A stretch of 64,000 nt of DNA from Bacillus_AB infantis_B. GTDB taxonomy: Bacteria; Bacillota; Bacilli; Bacillales; Cytobacillaceae. How positions within the stretch are numbered: position 1 is the first letter of the stretch; every line of letters begins with the position of its first letter. The translations under genes were made by a program, and so were the position numbers. Below are positions 56,858 through 64,000 of the stretch, in pieces. The notes below the pieces were generated by a model that saw only the letters and a program-made list of their open reading frames with translations, made no database searches and had not been told where the DNA came from. The DNA lies in the NCBI RefSeq assembly GCF_008180445.1, contig NZ_VTER01000001.1, positions 186,001 to 250,000 of the forward strand, in the 5' to 3' direction.

Positions 56858-56931
56858 GGATTGCCCCTCTTTATTCACTAGTATATTATTCTCCAGCCTC
56901 TCTGAAATTCCTGTCATATTTATATTTTATG

Positions 56932-56965
56932 TAAGAAAGGCGGGCTGCTTTTCCGCCGTCCCGCC
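56932..56965 (-). terminator. Terminator of the second glycine-rich g gene
   Basis: GGCGGG (56939-56944) / CCCGCC (56960-56965) stem with a 15-base loop, followed leftward by TTTCTT. Confidence 0.65.
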
Positions 56966-56976
56966 TAAAACCATTT

Positions 56977-57243
56977 TTAATAATAGTATGGGTAAGGCGG
57001 ATAAGGGTAAGGATAGCCGTATCCATACGGTCCGGCGAGAGCGCTTCCCAATAGCAGGCCTCCTGCTAACCCTCCCAGGAATGGGAATCCGAAACCAAAG
57101 CCAAATGGACGGCCAAAACCGAATCCAAACGGACGGCCGAAGCCGAATCTGCCAAAGCCTGGACGGCCAAAGCCAAAGCGGCTCAAATCTCCATGAGAAG
57201 CTGCTGCTTCAGGGCGATACATAAACTGCTGTTGATTCATCAT
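56977..57243 (-). CDS. Glycine/phenylalanine-rich repeat protein
   Basis: 88 residues. An ordinary start MMNQQQFMYRPEAAASHGDL is followed by GFGRP-type repeats (FGFGRPFGFGFG) and ends in a Pro-Tyr stretch PYPYPPYPYYY. A hydrophobic segment FPFLGGLAGGLLLGSALAG lies in the middle. It has the same plan as the protein at 25790 though the repeats are Phe- rather than Trp-based. AGGAGAAGG precedes ATG 57243 (a second ATG follows at 57240). Possible spore coat or surface protein; this is a guess from composition. Confidence 0.7.
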   Translation of the reverse strand: MMNQQQFMYRPEAAASHGDLSRFGFGRPGFGRFGFGRPFGFGFGRPFGFGFGFPFLGGLAGGLLLGSALAGPYGYGYPYPYPPYPYYY

Positions 57244-57416
57244 GCCTTCTCCTCTCATATTCTATCTTTATTTTCCATATGAGGGGCAGCAACAAAGATG
57301 TCAAGCCCCCTCATCGTATAGGTTTCAGTCTAGAATATGTCAGAGAAGGCCTCGTTGAATAGACATTTACCCAGGATTAGAGGCAAAAATTATAAATTCC
57401 TGTTTCAGGACAATTT

Positions 57417-57447
57417 AAAAAAGAACCTGCTGAAAAGACAGGTTCTT
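57417..57447 (-). terminator. Terminator of the GNAT gene at 57456
   Basis: AAGAACCTG (57421-57429) / CAGGTTCTT (57439-57447) perfect stem followed leftward by six U. Confidence 0.8.
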
Positions 57448-57455
57448 GCCAGACC

Positions 57456-57956
57456 TTATTTTAAAAGCTTTGCCATTATATATTCATCATGATAGTTCCC
57501 ATCAATGAATAATGAGTCTTTTTTGACACCTTCAATTTCAAATCCAGCTTTTTTATATAACGCAAGCGCCCTTTCATTTTTACTGACGACTGAAAGCTCA
57601 AGTCTGTGCAGGCTGGCTTCCTTCGCCCAGTTGTCAAGCTTCTGAAAAAGGCTGTAGCCAATTCCTTGTCCCCGAAAGTCTTTTTTAATGCCTATAACAA
57701 GGGCAGCAGAGTGGCGCACCCTGCCGGCCATTCCGCCATTGACAATCAAATAGCCCGCCAGGCGGCCGCTGTCTTCTGCTGCGAAAATGGCGGCATTATC
57801 CCGGCTGGAAAGCGCCTCGATCATCTTTCTTTGAATGTCTGCGGAAACTTTCCGTTCCCCTGGACCATACAGCATATATGACGATTCATTTTCCACATCT
57901 TTAATAAGCTCGGCAAAAGCTTCTCCATCCTCTGGTTCAAGCTTGCGGACTTTCAT
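57456..57956 (-). CDS. GNAT N-acetyltransferase
   Basis: 166 residues with the GNAT core: acetyl-CoA loop KDFRGQGIGYSLFQKLDNWAK (about 90-110) and LELSVVSKNERALALYKKAGFEIEGVKKDSLFIDGNYHDEYIMAKLL, a C-terminal block common in polyamine or aminoglycoside acetyltransferase-like proteins. The substrate is unknown. GGGAGGG is seven bases before ATG 57956; the site overlaps the end of the MATE gene, so the two are coupled. Confidence 0.88.
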   Translation of the reverse strand: MKVRKLEPEDGEAFAELIKDVENESSYMLYGPGERKVSADIQRKMIEALSSRDNAAIFAAEDSGRLAGYLIVNGGMAGRVRHSAALVIGIKKDFRGQGIGYSLFQKLDNWAKEASLHRLELSVVSKNERALALYKKAGFEIEGVKKDSLFIDGNYHDEYIMAKLLK

Positions 57957-57970
57957 GTCATTCCCTCCCA

Positions 57971-59332
57971 TTATACCCCTTCAGCTGGAGCGAATTTTTT
58001 CTTTTGAATATAAATCAGCCTTGCTGACAGGCAGATGCCTGCTGCCAAAAGACCGGCGGTAAGCCCGATCCAATATCCTGGGGCACCGAGGCTCGTATAA
58101 TGGGCCAGCCCATATCCGAGGGGGAGGCAGATCAGCCAGTAGGCAACAAGCGTGATGATGAATGCAAGATTAACATCCTTATAGCCTCTTAAAGCTGCCT
58201 GGGCAGTTGCCTGGATGGCATCTGAAATCTGGAAAAATAGAGCATAAATCAGGAAATGTGCCGTCAGCGAAATCACTGCCGCATCATTGGAATAAAAGCC
58301 TGCAACCTGGTAGCGGAACAGGACAACCAGAAGGCCGGTGACAAGGGCAATGACGATGGACAAATAGATGCCGATCCAGCTGTATGCCTTCGCATCTCTA
58401 TTCCTCTTAGCTCCTACCTCATATCCGACCAGTACAGTCTGTGCCATCGAAATGCTGATTGGAATCATATAAAGGAAGGAAACGATATTGAGTGCCGACT
58501 GATAGGAAGCAAGCGTCTCCACACTGAAGCGGCTCAACAGAATCGTCACAACCGCAAACATGCTCGTTTCAAAAAAGATCGACAATCCCATTGGAACGCC
58601 AATTTTCAGTATCTCCTTGCATTGAATCCAGGAGAAGTCACCCATATTAGAAAATACTTTGAACACCGCAAATGGCTGCTGTGTCCTGATTATGAAAATC
58701 GTCAGCGCAAGTATTACCCAATAGGTGGCAGCAGTAGCATAGCCTCCCCCTGCCCCGCCAAGCTCCGGAAAGCCCCAATAACCAAAGATCAGGACAAAAT
58801 TCAGGAAGAAGTTAACAGGAAGTGCACACAGAAGAATCACCATGACAACGCGCGTTTTTCCTAGAGCATAAATAAAAGACCGGAGGACATTGAACAAAAA
58901 TAGGGGGATAATCCCAAAGCTCAAACCAATCAGATATCCTCTTGCTGTCTGTTCAACACCGCTCTCCAAATTCATTCTGTCCAAAATCGGGCCTATCAGG
59001 AAAAAACCGGCCGCAATGACAGCCAGTGCTATCATGACGGCAAGATACATGCCGTTCTTGACAACTGATGCAACCTCCCCAGGCTTTTTCTCACCAAATC
59101 GCTGAGCGGCAATTGGCGATACAGCCAGCAGGATACCGCTTAGCCCCGTAAATACCGGATTCCAGATCGATGACCCGATAGCCACTCCCGCAAGATCGGA
59201 TGCACTATATTTTCCTGACATAATGGTATTGAAGAAAACCATTGAAAACATCCCAAGCTGAGTAATCAGGATTGGGATCAATAAAATGAAGATTTGTTTA
59301 ATTTTTTCTTTAACGGTAAAAGTCTGATTCAT
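57971..59332 (-). CDS. MATE family efflux transporter
   Basis: 453 residues, 12 predicted membrane helices in two halves, NorM-like. The N terminus IKQIFILLIPILITQLGMFSMVFFNTIMSGKYSASDLAGVAIGSSIWNPVF and the mid-segment LGGAGGGYATAATYW are typical. MATE pumps export cationic drugs by sodium or proton antiport; the substrate here is unknown. AAGGAG precedes ATG 59332. The GNAT gene follows closely, a pair that might act on the same compound, but this is only suggested. Confidence 0.92.
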   Translation of the reverse strand: MNQTFTVKEKIKQIFILLIPILITQLGMFSMVFFNTIMSGKYSASDLAGVAIGSSIWNPVFTGLSGILLAVSPIAAQRFGEKKPGEVASVVKNGMYLAVMIALAVIAAGFFLIGPILDRMNLESGVEQTARGYLIGLSFGIIPLFLFNVLRSFIYALGKTRVVMVILLCALPVNFFLNFVLIFGYWGFPELGGAGGGYATAATYWVILALTIFIIRTQQPFAVFKVFSNMGDFSWIQCKEILKIGVPMGLSIFFETSMFAVVTILLSRFSVETLASYQSALNIVSFLYMIPISISMAQTVLVGYEVGAKRNRDAKAYSWIGIYLSIVIALVTGLLVVLFRYQVAGFYSNDAAVISLTAHFLIYALFFQISDAIQATAQAALRGYKDVNLAFIITLVAYWLICLPLGYGLAHYTSLGAPGYWIGLTAGLLAAGICLSARLIYIQKKKFAPAEGV

Positions 59333-59506
59333 GTTGGTACTCCTTGGTAATGAAAGTCACAAGGATAATTATAAGCCAAAGAAAGCACCAGCGGGCGGAA
59401 AATATGTAATTGTTTGAAAATGTCCTGTGGCAAAGAAAGACAGGCTGCTGTTGAAATAGCTTTTACAAATGTAAGGATAGCTCTTGCTAATCAAGTTTTA
59501 GAGCCT

Positions 59507-59636
59507 GTTGATTGGAGTGGAAGGCACGCAGACTCCTGCGGGAGACAGCGGCAGGGCTGAGACCCCGCATGTGCGAAGCGAAGAGGAGGCTCAGCGCCGC
59601 CCCGCGGAAAGCGAAGTGCCTGGAACGGAAATCAAC
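59507..59636. repeat. 130-bp intergenic element with terminal inverted repeats
   Basis: Begins GTTGATTGGAGTGGAAGGCAC and ends GTGCCTGGAACGGAAATCAAC; the ends are imperfect inverted repeats (GTTGATT and AGGCAC conserved). The GC-rich interior (CTCCTGCGGGAGA, GACCCCGC, GCCCCGCGG) folds on itself. Elements like this, about 110-130 bp, recur in many Bacillaceae genomes as MITE/REP-like repeats; that comparison is from memory. It abuts a broken small membrane gene. Confidence 0.75.
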
Positions 59637-59824
59637 TGCCCCCATTTATAAGCAAAAAAGCCTGCTGCTGTGTTCTTATTCTCAACATAGATCCACAAAT
59701 AATAGAAAACCCACATAATCATGATCGGCAGGATGGCAAAGCTGCGGAAAGGGGCATACAAGAGCATGCCTATACTCGCAAGCAGTGCCCACGGAGCCAA
59801 TCATGAATATTTCTTCCATTGCAT
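59637..59824 (-). pseudogene. Remnant of a small membrane protein gene
   Basis: ATG 59822-59824 after GGGGGGAAGG opens MQWKKYS and then meets TGA at 59801-59803. Beyond it the same frame reads LAPWALLASIGMLLYAPF and IMIMWVFYYLWIYVENKN, two membrane helices, until it runs into the 130-bp repeat element at 59636. The TGA is probably a changed Trp codon. The gene thus has an in-frame stop and has lost its 3' end at the repeat. It follows the small membrane gene at 59840 and was likely its operon partner. Confidence 0.6.
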
Positions 59825-59839
59825 ATGCCTTCCCCCCTG

Positions 59840-60103
59840 CTAATTCCCAGTTCCCGCCGGATGCAGATATTTTGTGAAATAGGCTCCGGCCAGCAGCAGG
59901 ATAAATGTCATCATCCAGTTGAAAATCCCAAGCCAGCCCATCCAGTACGAAATAAGATTGACAATGGCAATCAGGAAGAAACAGATGGATGTCAGGGCAC
60001 TTTTGAAGCCGGTAACGCCTGCTTCTTTTCTTTTTTTCATTAAAATTGGTATAGAAATAGGCAAACCTATAACGAGTATAATAGTCAGCAGGATCGGAAT
60101 CAT
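59840..60103 (-). CDS. Small membrane protein
   Basis: 87 residues with two to three membrane helices: MIPILLTIILVIGLPISIPILM, a basic loop KKRKEAGVTG, then SALTSICFFLIAIVNLISYWMGWLGIFNWMMTFILLLAGAYFTKYL. GAGGAAA lies before ATG 60103. Resembles DUF-type small Bacillus membrane proteins without known role. Its downstream partner gene appears broken. Confidence 0.65.
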   Translation of the reverse strand: MIPILLTIILVIGLPISIPILMKKRKEAGVTGFKSALTSICFFLIAIVNLISYWMGWLGIFNWMMTFILLLAGAYFTKYLHPAGTGN

Positions 60104-60177
60104 AGATTTCCTCTCTTTCTAACAAGATCTTGATTATATGTCCTCTGACTATTATACGGACAAGATGTTAAAAAGTT

Positions 60178-60948
60178 TCATCCGCCCATGACCAGGCCGC
60201 CGTCGACATACAGGCACTGACCTGTCACAAAGCTTGAGAGCGGGGATGCGAAATAAAGGGCAGCATCTGCAATATCCTCCGGTGCTGCAAGGCGCTGCAT
60301 CGGAGTGAGTTCAATAATACTGTTTCTTACATCCTCCTTTGTCCCGGCGCTCGAATCGGTCGGATAGGTCAGCCCTGGGGCAACTGCATTGACAGTGATT
60401 CCAAAACAGCCAAGCTCCTTTGCAAGATTCCTGGTAAACCCGAGCAAGCCTGACTTGGCGGTTGTATAGTCGTGATAGGGAATCACTGGAAAACTTACAA
60501 GGTTGCTCGCTATATTTACAATATTACCGCTCATCTGCTCTTTCATAAAGGGAATGGCTGCCCTGCATACATTATAAGCGCCGCGGACACTTCCTTCCCA
60601 CTGACGGTTATAGTCGTCCCACTCAAGCTCCCAGGCTGCCTTGCGTTTCTTGGGATTAAAAGAATAATGGCTTAAGGCATTATTAATGACAGCATCGATG
60701 CCCCCATAACTCTCGATAATATCGTCCATCATCCTGCTGACCTGCTCTTCATCAGTTACATCTGCCTGCATGGCAGCAGCCTGGCCGCCCGACTCCCTTA
60801 TTTCCTTTGCAGCCGACTCGGCGGCCTCCCTGCTGGAAAGATAGTTAAGGATGACTAAAGCTCCCTCAGAACCCATCTTCCTGCTAATTGCTCTGCCGAT
60901 TCCCCTGCTCGCACCGGTAACAAGGACCACTTTGTTTTTTACAAGCAT
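60178..60948 (-). CDS. SDR family oxidoreductase (FabG-like) of the lux-type operon
   Basis: 256 residues, classical short-chain dehydrogenase: cofactor motif TGASRGIGRAI (11-21), NNA, catalytic Ser about 148, Tyr161 and Lys165 in YHDYTTAKSG, and the C-terminal YVDGGLVMGG. Closest in plan to 3-oxoacyl-ACP reductases using NADPH. It lies 14 bases after the LuxC-like gene in the same operon with AGGAGGGG as ribosome site, so it may reduce or oxidise the aldehyde/alcohol made by the LuxC/LuxE pair; that is an inference. Confidence 0.9.
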   Translation of the reverse strand: MLVKNKVVLVTGASRGIGRAISRKMGSEGALVILNYLSSREAAESAAKEIRESGGQAAAMQADVTDEEQVSRMMDDIIESYGGIDAVINNALSHYSFNPKKRKAAWELEWDDYNRQWEGSVRGAYNVCRAAIPFMKEQMSGNIVNIASNLVSFPVIPYHDYTTAKSGLLGFTRNLAKELGCFGITVNAVAPGLTYPTDSSAGTKEDVRNSIIELTPMQRLAAPEDIADAALYFASPLSSFVTGQCLYVDGGLVMGG

Positions 60949-60962
60949 AGTTTCCCCTCCTC

Positions 60963-62456
60963 CTATTCAACATCCGGATCATAGCGTTCCATATCTTCTT
61001 CTGCATTTCTTTCAATATCTATGACTCTTGCAAGCGACAGCAGATTGAAGCTTCCGTCATGATGCCAGCCAGGCTTTGCCCTGTTCATCTCGCCGACCGG
61101 GCAGATTCTGCTGATTCCGGCCTCACCGAGTTTGGCGCATATATCCATTAGCCTATCAGGCAGGACCGCCAGCCCGCATGACTGCATATACTTTTTATAT
61201 GGCTGAAGATTGCCTATGCATCCTTCAAGTTCCGGGACAGAAAAAATATGAACAAATCTATTCAAAGGAGAAGCTTCAAAACCGCTTCCTTCATGAAAAA
61301 CCACTGTCCAGCCTGTATTCATATTATCTTTATAAACTGTGGTTCTGCTGCCTTTCAGTCTTTCCAGTTCATATTTTCCCCTTGTTCTTTGGATTGACAG
61401 GTGCTCTTCTTCTGATAATACGGACCTGCGCCGTTTTTTTTCGTACCGGGCAAGCTCTGAGCCGAGCAGCTGGGCGAAACGCCGGGGCTCAACCGTCCCT
61501 CCTTCTTCTATGTAAACGGATTGCGGAGAGAGACAGCCCTGCTGGTCATAGATGCAGATGTCTTCCGCAAGCCTGCGGGCTGTCCTCGCATACAGATCAG
61601 GAGTTAAAGCTTCTTTTCCGATCATACTGATGCTGATTTTATGCCCATATGCCAGAAGTCGCTTTCCTTCCGGAAGCCTCTTTTTAATGCTATTTACTGT
61701 CTTGTCTGATCCATATACAATGACAGCTTCGGCTGATTCAAGAGCCGGCGCTTCCAATTGGGAATTCCCGCCATGCCATGGAAGAACCGCTGCGGCCTCT
61801 GCAAGACTTTCATCTATTTCTGCCAGGGATTTCAGAAATAAAACCGGCAGGACAGGCTCAGAAAAAGAAGTTTTTCCAAGGTGTGCAGATTTCATAAGGA
61901 ATCCCATGATCAGGCTCCATAGCTGGACACCCGGAACATTGCCGGAAAACACGTGAAAAATCAGGTCTGGCCCGTAAGCCCTGCTCAGTCCTCCCGACTT
62001 TCTTGGCCGGAATTCGTCCAGCATCTCCGGAGAATCAAATTCTTCTTCCAGGAAGCGCAAGAGCTCTTTTTTCCGGAATGTCCTCATATACCTTTTCAGC
62101 TCCAGCCGGATCATTTCACTGTCATAGCCTGTAACGGCAGGAAGGAGCTTTTCGGCTAACTTTCTCAGATGATAATCAGGATCCAGCCATAGCTGGACCG
62201 CTGCATCAATTTTGCTGATAATGCTTGAAACCGGCAAATCCTTAAGGTATTGACTGCGCTTTTCCAGTACAGCTTCAATTGCATGTTTCATTTCTTCGCC
62301 GCTGAGTTGGGGATATCTGAGCGAGAAAGTTTCTCCTTCCGCGTTATAAATCTTCTCTTTTACAACAGCGGGCTTGATTGATGACGGCAAAAGGTAGATA
62401 TCGACTGTATCCGCCACCTTACCGGCCGCCCTTTGAGAGAAGCTGATCGGCTGCAA
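60963..62456 (-). CDS. LuxC-like acyl-CoA/acyl-protein reductase
   Basis: 497 residues of the LuxC family (PF05893), the reductase that turns acyl-enzyme or acyl-CoA into a fatty aldehyde with NADPH. The catalytic Cys308 lies in YDQQGCLSPQSVYIEEG; the preceding VFSGNVPGVQLWSLIMGFLMKSAHLGKTS and the YGSDKTVNSI block match the aldehyde-dehydrogenase-like fold. Start TTG 62456 follows GAGG by eight bases and overlaps the LuxE-like gene by 38 bases; a GTG further in is possible. Forms an acid-reductase operon with LuxE-like and SDR genes, without luxAB. Confidence 0.88.
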   Translation of the reverse strand: MQPISFSQRAAGKVADTVDIYLLPSSIKPAVVKEKIYNAEGETFSLRYPQLSGEEMKHAIEAVLEKRSQYLKDLPVSSIISKIDAAVQLWLDPDYHLRKLAEKLLPAVTGYDSEMIRLELKRYMRTFRKKELLRFLEEEFDSPEMLDEFRPRKSGGLSRAYGPDLIFHVFSGNVPGVQLWSLIMGFLMKSAHLGKTSFSEPVLPVLFLKSLAEIDESLAEAAAVLPWHGGNSQLEAPALESAEAVIVYGSDKTVNSIKKRLPEGKRLLAYGHKISISMIGKEALTPDLYARTARRLAEDICIYDQQGCLSPQSVYIEEGGTVEPRRFAQLLGSELARYEKKRRRSVLSEEEHLSIQRTRGKYELERLKGSRTTVYKDNMNTGWTVVFHEGSGFEASPLNRFVHIFSVPELEGCIGNLQPYKKYMQSCGLAVLPDRLMDICAKLGEAGISRICPVGEMNRAKPGWHHDGSFNLLSLARVIDIERNAEEDMERYDPDVE

Positions 62457-63522
62457 TGGAGCAGCCTCTTGCCTCAGAACCCTTTACTCTCCCGAGCAGC
62501 TTGAAACCGTACCCCGTTTTTAACCCAAGATCTTCCGTCAGGACAGCCAGGCAGGAATTCCAGTTGGCCAGGTCATAGTGTGCAAGCACTCCCGCTTCTC
62601 CTTCTTTTACCGGTTCAAAAGTGGCTGGGTCCAGCACTCTCGTCTTCAGCCAAGCTGGACCGCTTTTATCGGTTAATCCCTGTCTCCCCAAATGCCTGGA
62701 AAGAATCGTCTGATCATAAATCTGAGAGCTGAGCTCCGTCATGCCGTACATATTGATTTGCATATCCTTTTCTATTCCAAAGAAACGTTTATAAAGAGCA
62801 GTCATTTCTTCCGGCGTTATTTCCCTTGCCTGGCCTTTGAACCCGCCAGTATCAAATATTCTGCTTCCCTCAGCCAGAAGGAGAGACTGTTCCATTTCAT
62901 TCATATAATCCAAGAAATGAACAAAAGCAAATGTCGCCCCCATAATCAGGACAGGCTCTCCCCTTTCTGCCATCCGGCCGAGCGACTCTGCTGCACCCTG
63001 AAAGTCGAGGCCCTCTTCATTGTGGAAGAAGCGGCTGTACTCATTGCCATAATAAAAGACAGCATTGGTAAGGTAGCGGGAGAGAGAAGAGTTTTTGTTA
63101 TACTCATCTGATGGTGACAGTACAAAAATGGCCATCTTTTCCCGGTCAGGCAGTACAAAGTTTTTGAAAGGGCCTTTCATGGAGAGATCCCACAAGGATA
63201 AATCAGGATGAAAGTTCTTACCCTTAGCATCAGGATTGGTCGTCCCGCTTGTCATAAAGACTGCCTCTGCCTCTTCAGCCGGTTCGCAGGTTAGTGTCAG
63301 ATCTTTAAAACCCTGAACCGGCATAGGGGGAATTTCTTCCCATGTGTGCACTGTAAAGGGAGTCTTCCTTTTTGCCTGGCAAAAGTTTTTATAGAATACG
63401 TTATTCTCATACTGGTAGCGGAAAAGTTTCAGCGCCAGCCTGCCAAACCTCTCCTCAGAATCATTTCCGGCTTCGATAAAATCTTTAATTTCCGCTATCA
63501 AACTGATCGATTCTTCTTTCAT
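62419..63522 (-). CDS. LuxE-like acyl-protein synthetase
   Basis: 367 residues of the LuxE family, an acyl-adenylating enzyme that activates a carboxylic acid with ATP and passes it to the reductase. ANL-type features: VFMTSGTTNPDAKGKNF (P-loop-like STG region), MGATFAFVHFLD, the INMYGMTELSSQIYDQ block and a late DLGLKTGYGFKLLGRVKG. It lacks the C-terminal flexible domain of full ANL enzymes, as LuxE does. ATG 63522 (GTG 63525 also possible) follows AAAGGAG and overlaps the end of the upstream permease by 38 bases. Acyl chain and role are unknown. Confidence 0.88.
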   Translation of the reverse strand: MKEESISLIAEIKDFIEAGNDSEERFGRLALKLFRYQYENNVFYKNFCQAKRKTPFTVHTWEEIPPMPVQGFKDLTLTCEPAEEAEAVFMTSGTTNPDAKGKNFHPDLSLWDLSMKGPFKNFVLPDREKMAIFVLSPSDEYNKNSSLSRYLTNAVFYYGNEYSRFFHNEEGLDFQGAAESLGRMAERGEPVLIMGATFAFVHFLDYMNEMEQSLLLAEGSRIFDTGGFKGQAREITPEEMTALYKRFFGIEKDMQINMYGMTELSSQIYDQTILSRHLGRQGLTDKSGPAWLKTRVLDPATFEPVKEGEAGVLAHYDLANWNSCLAVLTEDLGLKTGYGFKLLGRVKGSEARGCSIAADQLLSKGGR

Positions 63523-64000
63523 CACTTGCCGCTCCTTTCTTAAACAGATTTGGGAGATTGACTAAAGACAGCTGAAGAAAGATGCTAGTGAATGCTCCGA
63601 TTAAGATGCTGTTCGTCAGGAATGTCCCTGCAATTCCTGACGCATTCACCGCATATGCCGGCAGTGAGATGGCCAGCAGCATGGAAAGCCCGACAATCAT
63701 ATAGTTGATTTGGGTAGCTTCCGCCTTTGCCAGAATTGAAATTCCTGTGAACACCAGCGTTGCGGCAGCCGGCAGGAAGATTCCGCCGACAACAGGGGCC
63801 GGCGTCAGAGCCAGGAGTGCGCCCGCTTTAGGCACAAGCCCGAGCACCATGAAAATGACAGCTGCCGCCATGACCGGGTATCTTGAGCCGACCCCGGTCA
63901 AACGCAGCAGGCCTACATTCTGCGCATAAGCTGTAGTCGGAAATCCGCCGATCAAGGCTGACACAAAAGAGCCTGCAGACTCTCCTGAAAAACCGCCGCG
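63485..64000 (-). CDS. Uracil/xanthine permease (NCS2 family), 3' part only
   Basis: Partial: the gene enters from beyond position 64000 and ends at 63485. The visible 170 or so residues contain several membrane helices and the NCS2 signature region GESAGSFVSALIGGFPTTAYAQNVGLLRLTGVGSRYPV, then AVIFMVLGLVPKAGALLALTPAPVVGGIFLP, which is typical of nucleobase:cation symporters (xanthine, uracil). The C terminus DERRIDQFDSGN is short and cytoplasmic. It overlaps the LuxE-like gene start by 38 bases. The N-terminal half cannot be seen in this window. Confidence 0.88.
   Translation of the reverse strand, partial: RGGFSGESAGSFVSALIGGFPTTAYAQNVGLLRLTGVGSRYPVMAAAVIFMVLGLVPKAGALLALTPAPVVGGIFLPAAATLVFTGISILAKAEATQINYMIVGLSMLLAISLPAYAVNASGIAGTFLTNSILIGAFTSIFLQLSLVNLPNLFKKGAASDERRIDQFDSGN

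Noticed and set aside
59682..60125. 147-codon ORF overlapping the small membrane gene
   Set aside because: It is a different frame over the gene at 59840 and its broken neighbour; the translation lacks coherent domains.

Overview
This window looks like a chromosomal stretch from a spore-forming member of the Bacillaceae (Firmicutes, moderate-to-low GC). Direct support: strong AGGAGG-type ribosome binding sites before nearly every gene, frequent TTG/GTG starts, hairpin-plus-U terminators, a SpoIIP homologue, a YhcN/YlaJ-type spore lipoprotein, RsbR paralogues, BceRSAB-type and VanRS-like two-component systems, and a YlbF-family gene. The genus cannot be fixed from the sequence; Cytobacillus/Mesobacillus/Bacillus-like is an inference. 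No rRNA, tRNA, CRISPR, prophage or transposase gene was seen.

Layout. 0-12 kb: DinB-like and O-methyltransferase genes, a DUF2243/CtaG-like membrane pair, two tandem RsbR-type stressosome proteins, a phosphotransferase/hydrolase pair, an MFS exporter with an elaborate 5' control region, a DUF3231 gene, a frameshifted methyltransferase and a 21-bp repeat array. 11.6-12.5 kb: a CBS-domain protein behind a c-di-AMP (ydaO-type) riboswitch. 13-17 kb: LysM protein, small DNA-binding protein, CBO0543-type membrane gene, SpoIIP. 17-25.6 kb: DMT exporter, a complete RR-HK-ABC(ATPase)-permease module of the antimicrobial-peptide-sensing type, small multidrug exporter, DUF1835, GNAT, MsrA. 25.7-29.5 kb: glycine/tryptophan-rich repeat protein, a stand-alone histidyl-tRNA synthetase controlled by a His-codon leader peptide, a catalase-related protein and a ZIP-like membrane protein. 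29.8-34.3 kb: AraC/GyrI-like regulator and an RR-HK-ECF sigma operon. 34.7-35.0 kb: seven 52-bp palindromic tandem repeats. 35-45 kb: PadR regulator with a 38-bp palindrome, methyltransferase, an RR-HK-lipoprotein-M48 protease operon, small orphan genes, a chemoreceptor. 45-57 kb: frameshifted epimerase, GNAT, aminopeptidase-like hydrolase, YlbF family, two more 53-bp repeat arrays, ECF sigma with its DUF4179 anti-sigma, XRE regulator with membrane partner, spore lipoprotein, peptidase E, YdcF, second glycine-rich protein. 57-64 kb: GNAT, MATE exporter, a 130-bp terminal-inverted-repeat element beside a broken gene, and a LuxE-LuxC-SDR fatty-acid-reductase operon without luciferase genes, preceded by a truncated purine/uracil permease.

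The most notable signals are regulatory: (1) an 18-codon leader peptide with three consecutive His codons followed by a hairpin and an intrinsic terminator before hisS, where Firmicutes normally use a T-box; (2) a c-di-AMP riboswitch controlling a CBS-domain protein, with a small ORF between them; (3) an MFS gene whose Shine-Dalgarno sequence is the 3' arm of a terminator-like hairpin and whose promoter carries a 9+9 bp dyad; and (4) five intergenic tandem arrays with periods of 21 or 52-53 bp, equal to two or five helical turns. Three genes carry single-base frameshifts and one a nonsense codon, so either real decay or sequencing error should be checked there.
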